A DNA stretch of 64,000 nt from Okapia johnstoni (lineage: Eukaryota > Chordata > Mammalia > Artiodactyla > Giraffidae). The notes under the pieces were generated by a model, which did not search any database, was not told where the DNA came from, and worked only from the letters and a program-made list of their open reading frames with translations. The position numbers and the translations under genes are program-made. Below are positions 10,949-21,700 of the stretch, in pieces (the stretch's first letter is position 1; every line of letters begins with the position of its first letter). The stretch is taken from contig CM044309.1 in the NCBI GenBank assembly GCA_024291935.2, positions 95,939,628-96,003,627 on the forward strand, written 5' to 3'.

Positions 10949-11374
10949 GGCTTTCCTGGTGGCTCAGTGGTAAAGAACCTGCTTGCCCATGCAGGAGACA
11001 TAGGTTCAATCCCTGATCAGGGAAGATCCCACAAGCAGTGGAGCAACAAAACTCATGCGCAACTATTAAGCTTGTGCTCTACAGCCTGTGCTCTAAGAGA
11101 AGCCAACACATTGAGAAGAAGCCTGTGCACTGCAACCAGACAGACCCATGGACTGTAGCCTGCCAGGTTCTTTTGTCCATGAGATTTTCCAGGCAAGAAT
11201 ACTGGAGTGGGCCGCCATTTCCTTCTCCAGAGAATATTCCCAACCCAGGTCTCCTGCACTGCAGGGAGATTCTTTACCAACTGAGCTATCAGAGAAGCCC
11301 ATAGAGTAGCTTGGCTCCCGGTAACTAGAGAAAAGTCCTTGAAGCAATGAAGTCCCAGCATAGCCAAAAAAAGA
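10949..11374 (+). mobile_element. CHR-2 SINE with a nested Bov-tA
   Basis: CHR-2 tRNA SINE in plus orientation at 10949-11140 resumes at about 11303-11372 (actagagaaaagtccttgaa, cagcatagccaaaaaaag). A minus-oriented Bov-tA fills 11141-11302. Confidence 0.8.
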
Positions 11375-11419
11375 AAACACACTGTAGATATTTTAATGAA
11401 AGCAATGGTCCTGCCATTC

Positions 11420-11425
11420 TTTATT
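11420..11425 (-). terminator. RNF125: Candidate distal poly(A) signal AATAAA
   Basis: On minus: gagAATAAAgaatggcagg-type context (canonical hexamer), with a TG/T-rich stretch 40-65 nt further downstream (plus 11358-11382, complement of the A-rich tail of a CHR-2 SINE). The non-repetitive sequence just upstream looks like a genuine UTR end. This would give a 3' UTR of about 4.2 kb. Confidence 0.5.
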
Positions 11426-12097
11426 TCTCACAATAATACATATTTACAAAAGAAAAAGAATTGTACGTTTTAAATTCTGATCATTATACAGATTTTTTGC
11501 AGTTGAATAAAAGGATGAATCTCTTAGTGATCTTTAAAAGTAACTTCAATGCTAATCGAAGGTACTAATTATATGTTAAACATGTTTAATAACTGTTGTT
11601 AAGCTCACTTGAAAACACAAGACATTTAGCACCCAGTAAAAGTAATAAAGCTATATCATTTGAGCTAAGACCTTTTAAGAGATCAGACTTAGAAGTATCC
11701 TCATCATAGACTTGCAATCCACTTTCTCAACATACATTTTAGAAACTTGGGAGAAAAAACACGTTAAAGGAAAATCTCTATAGCTTTTTGTAGGATTTGA
11801 AGACTTTAGCCTTTTAAGAATCATATGTGAATCAGTTTTTCCCTCAAAAGGCCTTGAAACATTGGTATCTTGAGATGCTATTAAAAAAAAAATACGAACA
11901 AGATTTTTGTTATTAATCAAAAGCTTCAAATACTGGTTTTAATTTTTTAAAACAATGAATTATAAACTCTTTTTTTTATAAAAGGTTAAAGGCACAGTGA
12001 AACAATGAATAAGAGTTGCACTTCACTATTTTAGAACTCAAAATAATGCATTAGACAAAATAATTCCGGCGGCCAGCACCTCATTTGTCCTGTAGGG

Positions 12098-12192
12098 GGC
12101 AAACTTCGGAAGATAGTGAAGGACAGGGAAGCCTGGAGAGCTGCACTCCATGGGGTGGCAGAGTCAGACATGACCCAGCGGCTGAATAAGGG
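12098..12192 (+). mobile_element. BovB 3'-terminal fragment
   Basis: Plus-oriented BovB tail (agtgaaggacagggaagcct, cagagtcagacatgacccag) within the putative 3' UTR, antisense to RNF125. Confidence 0.75.
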
Positions 12193-12607
12193 GGTAAAAT
12201 TAACATAAGCGGAACCAGAGACAGGATGCAGAATTGTTGTACTGAGGTTTAACAGTGGCAGGTGACTTAAAGCTTTACTCAAAATAGTTTCTAAGTTTGG
12301 AAGTTTTTTCATGTTTTACAGATTTAAGGATACCTTTGTATTGCTCAGAATTAACCAAAATTTATTTTCTGGATAGTAAGTACTAATACTCAGAAATATA
12401 TTCTTTTATTTTTGGGGGACGAGATTTTTCAATCTAATGATTATCTCTGGGAAGTTCCTCTCCTATTGTCTTTGTTGCCCAATAGGTTTCACTTTATTGG
12501 ATGACCCATCCAAACTGCAGGAAGAGAGGTCGTGAAACTTCAAATTGGTTGTCAGTTGTTAGCAGCTGTGAAAAGCAAGCTTGAAGCCAGTATCTAAAAC
12601 AAGAGGA

Positions 12608-12782
12608 AGTGACTTCCCTGGAGGTGGCTAAGACTCTGTGCTCTCAATGTAGAGGGCCCAGGTTTGATCCTTGGTCAGGGAACTAGATCCCACATTCTGC
12701 AACTAAGAGTTCAAACGCTGCAACTAGAGAGTCTGTGTGCTGCAGCTAAGACCCAGCACAACCAAATAAATTAAAAGAAAGA
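12608..12782 (+). mobile_element. CHR-2-type tRNA SINE
   Basis: Degenerate tRNA head gacttccctggaggtggcta, box B ggtttgatccttggtcaggg, tail accaaataaattaaaag. Confidence 0.75.
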
Positions 12783-13225
12783 GTAAAAGGGAGGAAATAA
12801 GGCCTCTAGATTTCATCCAGGTTTATGCTTTCCTCATCACCTTGTTGTGGATGGCAGAACAGTAAACAAGGTTTTGAAGAAGTAATGGAAAATTTACTAC
12901 AGAAAATTTAGGGGAACGTGAGTAGGACTACATTTATGCATAAGGAACAAAGAAGTTTATAAACAATTACAATTAAGAAACTAACTATAATCAAATAATG
13001 TTTTATCCTTAGGAGTTGAAATCACTAGTCTTTATAACTTCTTTGCTTGCTTTCAAGATGGAAATATTCCATATCCGGACCCGTTGTTAAAGAGCCAAAT
13101 ATGAAAAATGGAACCATCAAAGGAGTGGTGGCAAGCACTAAACATACAGTTACTTGAAGAACTAAAGACTCGACGGAGGGTAGAAGGGAGAGTGTATTGT
13201 AAATTACACCAGTATATTCTGAATT

Positions 13226-13346
13226 TTTTTTTTTTTTTTGGCTGTGCCATGTGGCTTATGGGATTTTAGTTTCCCAAACAGGAATTGAACAAGGGTGCCT
13301 TGTGGAAGCACAGAATCCTAAGCACTGGACCACCAGGGAATTGCCT
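13226..13346 (-). mobile_element. CHR-type tRNA SINE
   Basis: T-run then ggctgtgccatgtggcttat and, at the far end, accaccagggaattgcc. Minus orientation with a poly(A) tail at the left. Confidence 0.8.
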
Positions 13347-14813
13347 GAAAACGTTGATATAGTACAACTTTATTTATTTATTTTTAAGTACAACTTTAAA
13401 AAATAGGAGATTGGGGAGAACAAATGAAAAACATTTTTAATTGTTCCAGCTATCACAATGGTGGTGGTTTATTAGTACTATTATTCTGAGACTGTTGCAT
13501 TTGTAAGGCAGTTGCAGAAAAGAAATAAAGGTGGGATATTCCTATGTCCTTGAAAATCTGGACTCTCGGTACAGAAAAATAAGACACAACTGTAACAGAA
13601 AGGATTAGGCAAAAACCTTGCAGTACTTAATGTGATTTGGAAATATCAAAATAACTCATGAAGTGTTCTATCTTAGAGAAAAAAAGGTATTTCTTAGCTC
13701 TCTCCTAGAAACAATAACCAATCTAGCCACAACAAATCTGACAGTCCCAAATATGGTTTTGAAGCACTATTTCTCACTGAAAGGAACCAGGCTTCTTAAG
13801 AGAAATAGCTGATTCCAGATCTGGTGCAGAAAACATACAAATTGAGCCTAGAATATCTTGTCACAGGAGACTACAAGGAAGCCATTAAAGACTGCTCGAG
13901 TAGTGTCAAAAGGACTCAGAGTCGACTTGATAAGGCTCCCAATGACCAAAGACAGGACAATTTGGGCTCTAACAGGGCAATACTAAAAATGGATTAAAGC
14001 CTATCAAGTATGTTTGAATCCATGAGTTCACTTCACTTAAAAAAGTGATATACAGAAGATGATAGAACACAAGTTTATTAGCTTGAAAATTGATAAATCA
14101 AGGGGAAGATTCAAGTATTTATTTTCCTTTTCCTCTATGAACTTGACCACTGGTTAACCAAACAGTAGAGGGGGAACATCTCTTTATATATAAAAATGTT
14201 CCAACTAATCAATGAAAAAGAAATGACAGAAACTCTAACCCACAACAAATCAGTGGATCTAGGCATATCCATTTCAGCTGACATCACAAAAAGAGCAAAC
14301 CAGACATTCTCTGCCCTCTGTTGAAAGAATACACCATGATCTATATAGTCTTGTCAAAGGGTTGAACCTGAGTCTGCTCAAACCTCTGGATCCATATATC
14401 ATATCCAGATGACAGAAGAACATGCTGAATTGAGCCATGAGTATGCTATTAACAAAATACAGATTTTTGGATATGTATAAGACCAGGTTCTTCAACAGAT
14501 AAATTTTAAGGGAAAGAAAGAAGGGGGAACCCATAGATTAAAAAGAGACATTAAGAGAGATAGCTAACAAAGCAATTTTAAATGAGTAAGATTAAAAGCT
14601 AGTATAGAGATACAGACTTGGAGGATAAACTAAGAAATACAAGGAAGTGAGTACTGTTAAAATCAATGTAGTGGTTACTTCTGCAGGACTGGGGAAGAGA
14701 GCAGTCTTTGACAGGACACACAGAGGACATCCAAGGTGACTGGCAGAGTTCTAAAAGACTGTTTCCTTACAATAATGTAATAAGCTATACATCTGTTTGG
14801 TTTCCAGTATTTG

Positions 14814-14819
14814 TTTATT
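14814..14819 (-). terminator. RNF125: Candidate proximal poly(A) signal AATAAA
   Basis: The first AATAAA I find on the minus strand after the RNF125 stop, about 810 nt downstream. T-rich minus-strand sequence is not pronounced immediately after it. Use is unproven. Confidence 0.35.
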
Positions 14820-15629
14820 TTATAATTTTTCTAAAAGATAAAACTAAAACTAAAAAAAATCAAAGCCCTTAGGATTTTCCACTAAAAATTATGGATAGGA
14901 ATACTTCTACTGTAAATCTTGGCTGATGGTTCTTAAGAAGTTGCCTATATTATAGAAATATTTCTAAATAATAAGCTACAAATATTTGAAAAATATAATA
15001 TTAAATTCCTATATGTGCATAGTTATAAAAAGTCAAAGCACTAAGTATACATTCCTAACATGAAATTATAGTATTGTTACAGTATTATGTTATAGATTTG
15101 GTTAAATGGTTGTTGTTGACTTCCAGAATTTTCCTTTCCTACTCCCATACAAGGTTATTGGTGTTATTCTATTAGTTGTTAGAACATGAGCACTGGAACA
15201 GATCTCACATTTCCTTGAGTGTCCACACTTTGTTTCACTCTCCACAGAACAAAGATTAGTTATCTTGTCCAATCCTAAGAGTAGTTATCAGTGTGTAGCA
15301 TTACACACCATGTCATCTGATTTGCAAATAAAGATCCTTCACCTACATACTCAGCCTTATATTCTCTTTCATGTATTAATGGCAGATGGAGACTTTTTTG
15401 CTGTTAAGTGTCTAAGAAACTCAAGAACGTAAAACAGACCTAATTCATCAAAGTGAAAGCAGTTTTAAAATGCAATACAACAATAAACATGGACAAACAT
15501 ATAATGTGTTGTACACTTTTCTGCCCATCAGACATTGACAGCTTCCCTATGATTTCTCAAGCAGCATCTTAAAAAAAAAAAAAAGAACGGTGCAATTGTA
15601 CGGTCTCCTTCTCTTTTCTTTTAATACAG

Positions 15630-15716
15630 TTATGCAGTGTTCGAGTGATTCACGTATTCCAGAAGTGACCGGTCTAAGACCCTTTGGATAAGAGCTTCCT
15701 CAATTATATTGAAATC
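15630..15716 (-). CDS. RNF125: RNF125 coding exon 6 (ubiquitin-interacting motif, stop)
   Basis: The acceptor tttccttattgtag precedes [20 protein letters not shown] and a short tail ending HSNTA, then TAA at 15632-15630. The acidic EE-A-L-x-x-x-L pattern matches the C-terminal ubiquitin-interacting motif reported for RNF125, which is needed for substrate ubiquitination. The human tail ends in TT as I recall, here TA. Confidence 0.95.
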   Translation of the reverse strand, partial: DFNIIEEALIQRVLDRSLLEYVNHSNTA

Positions 15717-18700
15717 CTACAATAAGGAAAAAGAATTAGAAACATACAGTCAGACATGACAGTTTTCAGTAACTGGAGGATGAATGTTAAGACAATGCCT
15801 CATTTTGCCAAGTAAAGCCCTGAATTTAGTCAAGTTTCCACACACACGAAAAAAACCTCTCATAGAACCTAGGACGTTTGCTTTGGGGCTTGTGCATTTT
15901 CTATTTCATTTTTACTGTCTATCAATTAACTGCTGCTGCTGCTAAGTCGCTTCAGTCGTGTCCGACTCTGTGCAACCCCATAGACGGCAGCCCACCAGGC
16001 TCCCCCGTCCCTGGGATTCTCCAGGCAAGAATACTGGAGTGAGTTGCCATTTCCTTCTCCAATGCATGAAAGGGAAAAGTGAAAGTGAAGTCACTCAGTC
16101 GTGTCCAACTCCCAGTGATCCCATGGACTGCAGCCTACCAGGCTCCTCCGTCCATGGGATTTTCCAGACAAGTACTGGAGTGGGTTGCCATTGCCTTCTC
16201 TGATCAATTAATTAGCTATCATTATTAATAAAATAGTCTTGATCTGGAATTTAAAGTTTTTTTATCTGATCTAACTATAATAGTTTTTAGTCAGTATTAC
16301 AAATCCAGGTCAGAGTGTTACGCTCCACATAAACATTTAATATGGAGTGAAGTTAAGACAATCCCATAGGATTCACCATTCCCAGCAGTACTACTGAATA
16401 TCTAGTTGTGATGAAAAAAAAATGTTGGAAACAAAACGCTCTTTCTCCTTGCCTCCTTATGGTTAAAACTGAATTCAAAACTTTAGGTTAGCACATTCTG
16501 TAAATAAAACAAAAACTAAGAGCCCCATCTTCTGCAACCCATCTCTGCTTCACCAATAAACTAAGAAAATAAAATCTTTATTGGAAGTTCACTCTAAAAC
16601 ATAAAAGCAAATAAATAAAATCCACAATAAAGTCATAAAACAGAGCAGAGCACAATATTTGGACTTAATGCCAGGTTGTTGTTCAGTAAGTCATGTCCAA
16701 CTCTTTGCAACCCCATGGACGACAGCATGCCTGGCTTCCCTGCCCTTCACTATCTCCTGGAGTCTACTCAAACTCCTGTCCATTGAGTTGGTGATGCCAT
16801 CCAACCATTTCATCCTCTGTCGCCCTTTCTCCTCCTGCCTTCCATCTTTCCCAGCATCAGGGTCTTTTTCAATGCCAGGTTGTTCTAAGGCAATTTATTA
16901 ACCTTTGGGCATCAGATACTTCATAGCTAAGTAAGGATAATCATACAGTATGCACTTCACAGAAGCTGCTACAAGGAATGAAATGAGACAACTTGCACAA
17001 AATACCTAGCATAGTACTGGGTATTTGAGGAAACAAAAAAATCAAAAGAACACTGTTTTGACCTCACTTCCACATCCAAGAATGTGATTTTGAGGGGGTG
17101 GAGAGTATTCTCACCAAAGTGACCTCTTCCTGGCCAGCCCCAGGTCATACTGTGAATGATCTTGAAAAGAATGGACTGAAAAATGAAGAGTCAGAACAGG
17201 TATGGAATCAACCTGGCTTTTAGAACATCTCATGGAGCTACGATAAAGAGGAACCCCTACGTGTTATGAAAAATGAGGACACGTGGCTTTCTTGAGGGCT
17301 TGTGTGCCTTAGTGGCCAGAAAAGACATTATTTGAGAGATGGAGGAGAGATTATGAAGCTTCTGTGGTGTGGTCTGTTCATTCTTCAGGTGGTCCTAATA
17401 TTTCCATTTACTCTCTCCCCGTCTCCAGTTTGCCTAACATCCATGCCCAAACTGAGTAAATCGCTTAACATGCATCATCTCATTTAATCCCCACAAGAGC
17501 GTTTGGAAACAGTATGTACTTGGCTTAGTCCTCACTTTAACAAATGAACAAACAGAGGCTCCAAAGTTAAATACCTTGCCTAAGGTCACAAGTTGTGACG
17601 AGACTGTTACTGAAACCCAGCTTCCTTGTGCTGAATCTGGATAATCATCCTGGGCACATCAGAATGCATGGAGAAAATTTTCAAATTATAGTCTTCAACA
17701 ATTATTAAATTCCATTTGAAATTGCATAAAAAGAAAATAGTCAAAATCATGTGAAAATTATATGCAAATTCAAATTTAACTCTTAACATTTCATGTATTT
17801 CGATAGACGTAAGAATAAAATGTATTATTTCAGAACATGGCTATGAATGTCCCCACGATAAGCAGTCCTCTTTGCTGAAAGGGACTCATGGGACAATGCA
17901 TCACTCTCACAGGGTAATGCATGGACCAAAGCAGAACAAAAGCTATGCTAACCTTTAGCTTGTTTTATAATTTCTGATAATGGGAAACTGAGTCATAAGT
18001 ATCAGAACTATTCATACTATATCGGATTTTTCTTTCATCTTAAAAAAAGTCTGACTATAGTGAGAATGGCTATGAGTTGGCCATTATTGATGGGTAGCTG
18101 GTATACCATTATTGATGGTAGCAGTATACAGAGGTTCATTATATAATTCTGTCTACTTCTGTATATGTCTAAAATTTGTTCATAATAGTTAAGTTGAAAA
18201 ATGTTAAATAAACATGAGTTTTGTATTTTATAAAATTTTAACTAAAAATAGAACCCATGTGTCTCAAGACATTGATAATGTTGTATCTGTTATTGGCCAT
18301 TCAATGTATTATAAAATGAGTGCAAATTCTCTAAGCCATTTCATTACCGATATGATCCTGTCTCAGTAAATATGTTTTTAACTTCATAAAAATTATAACT
18401 ATTTAGTGGGAGGCATTAAAGTAGAAATTAAAATAACTGGAAAGTGAAATCTGGGTCTTTATACAATGGCTAATTATTTACATCACAAAGAAAATGATTT
18501 TGTCTAAAGCAGGTAACTACTCTTAAAGTAGTTATATAAAATATATATATTTATAATATATATATTTATAAAACACTGTGTTTTTATGTTTCCTCCTTAA
18601 TACTAATACTTAACTTTGCAGCTATATATGCATTTTTCCTCTATAATCTTATAGTAAGACTTCTTATATTAAGAAAGGTAAGCTTAATACAGCATAAAAA

Positions 18701-21700
18701 CATAATGTAGAAGTAAGAAAATATACTTACTAAGAAATCATCATAAAACAAAGTGTGACTGACTTGCAAATGTCTTATTAAGCTGCCATTGAAGCTGCTT
18801 CGATTCTCATTAGGTACTAAACGGCAAAGCGGACAGAACTGGAAATAAGATCAAGAGTTCACGAAAGATTTTAAATAATCATTAGTGTCAGAGATAAAAA
18901 ATTAAATAACCATTCAACAAAGTTAAGTTTAATTTTATGAATCTATTGGCCATACCTTGGTATTATGTTTTAGAATTATATAAATATCAAAGCAACGTAA
19001 ACAAATAAAATTGCACTTATTTCTTCCTACACATTTCTCTTATATAAAGGGTATAACTATTTGTTTCATACTCACCACTCTATTATTTAAATAATATTAT
19101 AGTCAGGAGGTGTGCCATAATTTAATTAGTTAACCTCTTGCAATACTAAAGTTTTCTTAGGTATGTGGATATCTTGTTATTACAAATTACATTATCTACA
19201 TTGCTGTTGTTATTACAAACTATATTATCTATAATTATATATCAAATTACATTTTTGAGGGGATTATTTTCTTAGGATAAATGACTATAAATGGAGATTA
19301 GAAGGTCAGTTATGAACATTCATGGTTCATAATATACACTATATATGATACATGCTTATAGTTTTATGTTATCACCAGCAATATAGATTATAATACACCA
19401 GCATCAGATATTAGTATTTACACATATTTTCCTAAGTTAATAGCCATGAATGGCCATCTAAAAAACCTCCTCATTTTGAAATATTTATAAGCTCAAAAGA
19501 AACTGCAAAATAATGCAGAGAGGTACCATGTCACCATCACCCAGCTTCCCCAAAACGTTACTTCTTACATAACTATGGCATATTATCAAAACCAGGAAAT
19601 TGGCAATTAACTAGACAACATCTGACTTAGATTTTACCAGTTTGTGCATGAACTCATTTTCTGGGGTGTCATATATTCTATGAAATTTTATCACACATAT
19701 AGTCATATAACTACCAACACAATCCAGAAACAGAACTGTTCTCACTACAAAAAACTTCCTTGTACTATCCCTTAACTTCTCTCCTGAACCCTGGCAACCC
19801 TGGATTTGTCCTCTAGATCCGCCTTTTTTCTTTTCTCTTTGCCTCACTGCCTGGCATGCAGGATCTTAGCTCTCTACCAGTACCCAGAGTGCACCCCTTG
19901 CAGTAAGCTGAGTCTTAACCACTGGACTCCTAGGGAAGTTCCCCAAATGGCTACTATTCTTATCACCTAAGCAGATACTTGTAATACAGCATAGCAAGTG
20001 CTGTAATCAAGATCTGAACAGACAACTGTTCAAGACTGATAAGGGAATCATTACTTTTTTTCTGAGAAGTCAGGAAAGGATTCAGCCAAGTTGCATGCAG
20101 CTGGTGTGAGTCTTGAAGAACGAGTCAGCCATAGCAGAGGAGGAGCACCACAGGCGGGGAAAGCAAAGTGGAAAAAGGCAGGAAACCCTAAAAGAACCTG
20201 GCTTGCTTAGGCAATGGGAAAATGCTCAGTGAAGCTGGAGACAGGGCATGTTGGAGGCAGCCGGGGGAGGAGAGTTTGGAACAGTAAGTTGGAACCAGTA
20301 CTAATCGATATATACTCTTCTGAGCAGCTCATGTGATTTCTGTTGGCCCCGTATCAAGAGTCAGAGGAACAGAGATGACTAAGCCTTGGTCCCATGATTA
20401 AGGAGCTTTGAGCCCAGTGGATGGAAAATCTACAGAAAACCTGGAATTTCAAGCAAAGTAGTTTTCATTTTCAGTCTGATGTTAAAAGAGAATTAGTGGA
20501 GGCATCCGACTTCAGGTGTATAGACAATTTAGTTGTGTGACTGAAGAGACTTTCAACAGAAAGACACTACAAAACAATGGGTGACAAGTCTATACTACTT
20601 CAAAAATTTCTTCTGTTTCTTGAATTGGGGAATTTGACATAAGGAAGGAAAGGGTAAGAATAGGAAAGGAAAAGAAATGGTAAAGTGAGACTCTGATCAT
20701 GACCTAAGTACCTAAGTGTTCACCTACAGTCTCCCTAAGGTTGTTGTTGTTCAGTCGCTCAATTGTGTCTGACTCTTTGCGACCCCATGGACTGCAGCAC
20801 TCCAGGTTTCCTGTCCTTCACCATCAACTGGAGCTTGCTCAAACTCATGTCCACTGAGTCGGTGATACCATCCAACCATCTCATTCCCTGTCGTCCCCTT
20901 CTCCTCCTGCCTTCAATCTTGCCCAGCATCAGAGTCTTTTCTAATGAGTCAGCTCTTCGCAGCAGGTAATCCAAGTATTGGAGCTCCAGCTTCAGCATCA
21001 GTCCTTCCAATGAATATTCAGAACTGATTTTCTTTAGGATTGATTGGTTTGATCTCCTTGCAGTCCAAGGGACTCTCAAGAGTCTTCTCCAACACCACAG
21101 TTCAAAAGCATCAATCCTTCGGTGCTCAGCGTTCTTTATGGACCAACTCTCACATCCATACATGACTACTGGAAAAACCATAGCTTTGACTGTACAGACC
21201 TTTGTTGGCAAAGTAATCTCTCTGCTTTTTAATATGCTGTCTAGATTTGTCATAGCTTGTCTTCCAAGGAGCAAACATCTCTTAATTTCATGGCTGCAGT
21301 CAACATCTGCAGTGATTTTGGAGCCCAAGAAAATAAAGTCTGTCACTGTTTCCATTGTTTCCCCATCTATTTGCCATGAAGTGATAGGACCGGATGCCAT
21401 GATCTTCATTTTCTGAATGATGAATTTTAAGCCAACTTTTTCACTCTCCTTTTTCACTTTCATTAAGAGTCTCTTTAGTTCCTCTTCGCTTTCTGCCATA
21501 TCTGAGATTATTGATATTTCTCCCGGCAATCTTGATTCTAGCCTGTGCTTCATCCAGCCTAGCATTTCACATGAGGTACTCTTCATATAATTTAAATAAG
21601 CAGGGTGACAATAGACAGCTTTGATGTACTCCTTTCCCAATTTGGAACCAATCTGTTGTTCCATGTCCGGTTCTAACTGTCGCTTCTTTACCTGCATATA

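Larger units (their letters stand above)
11395..15629 (-). other. RNF125: Putative RNF125 3' UTR
   Basis: Sequence downstream of the RNF125 stop, up to the distal candidate poly(A) site. It is AT-rich and mostly non-repetitive at 13.4-15.6 kb and 11.4-12.0 kb. Embedded SINE/LINE fragments lie at 12098-12192, 12608-12782 and 13226-13346. I recognise no ORF or RNA gene. The length (0.8 or 4.2 kb) depends on which poly(A) signal is used. Confidence 0.55.

Noticed and set aside
1..11400. RNF138, expected downstream of RNF125 by human synteny
   Set aside because: No second CpG island and no RING/zinc-finger exon on either strand to the left of the RNF125 3' end; it probably lies beyond the window.
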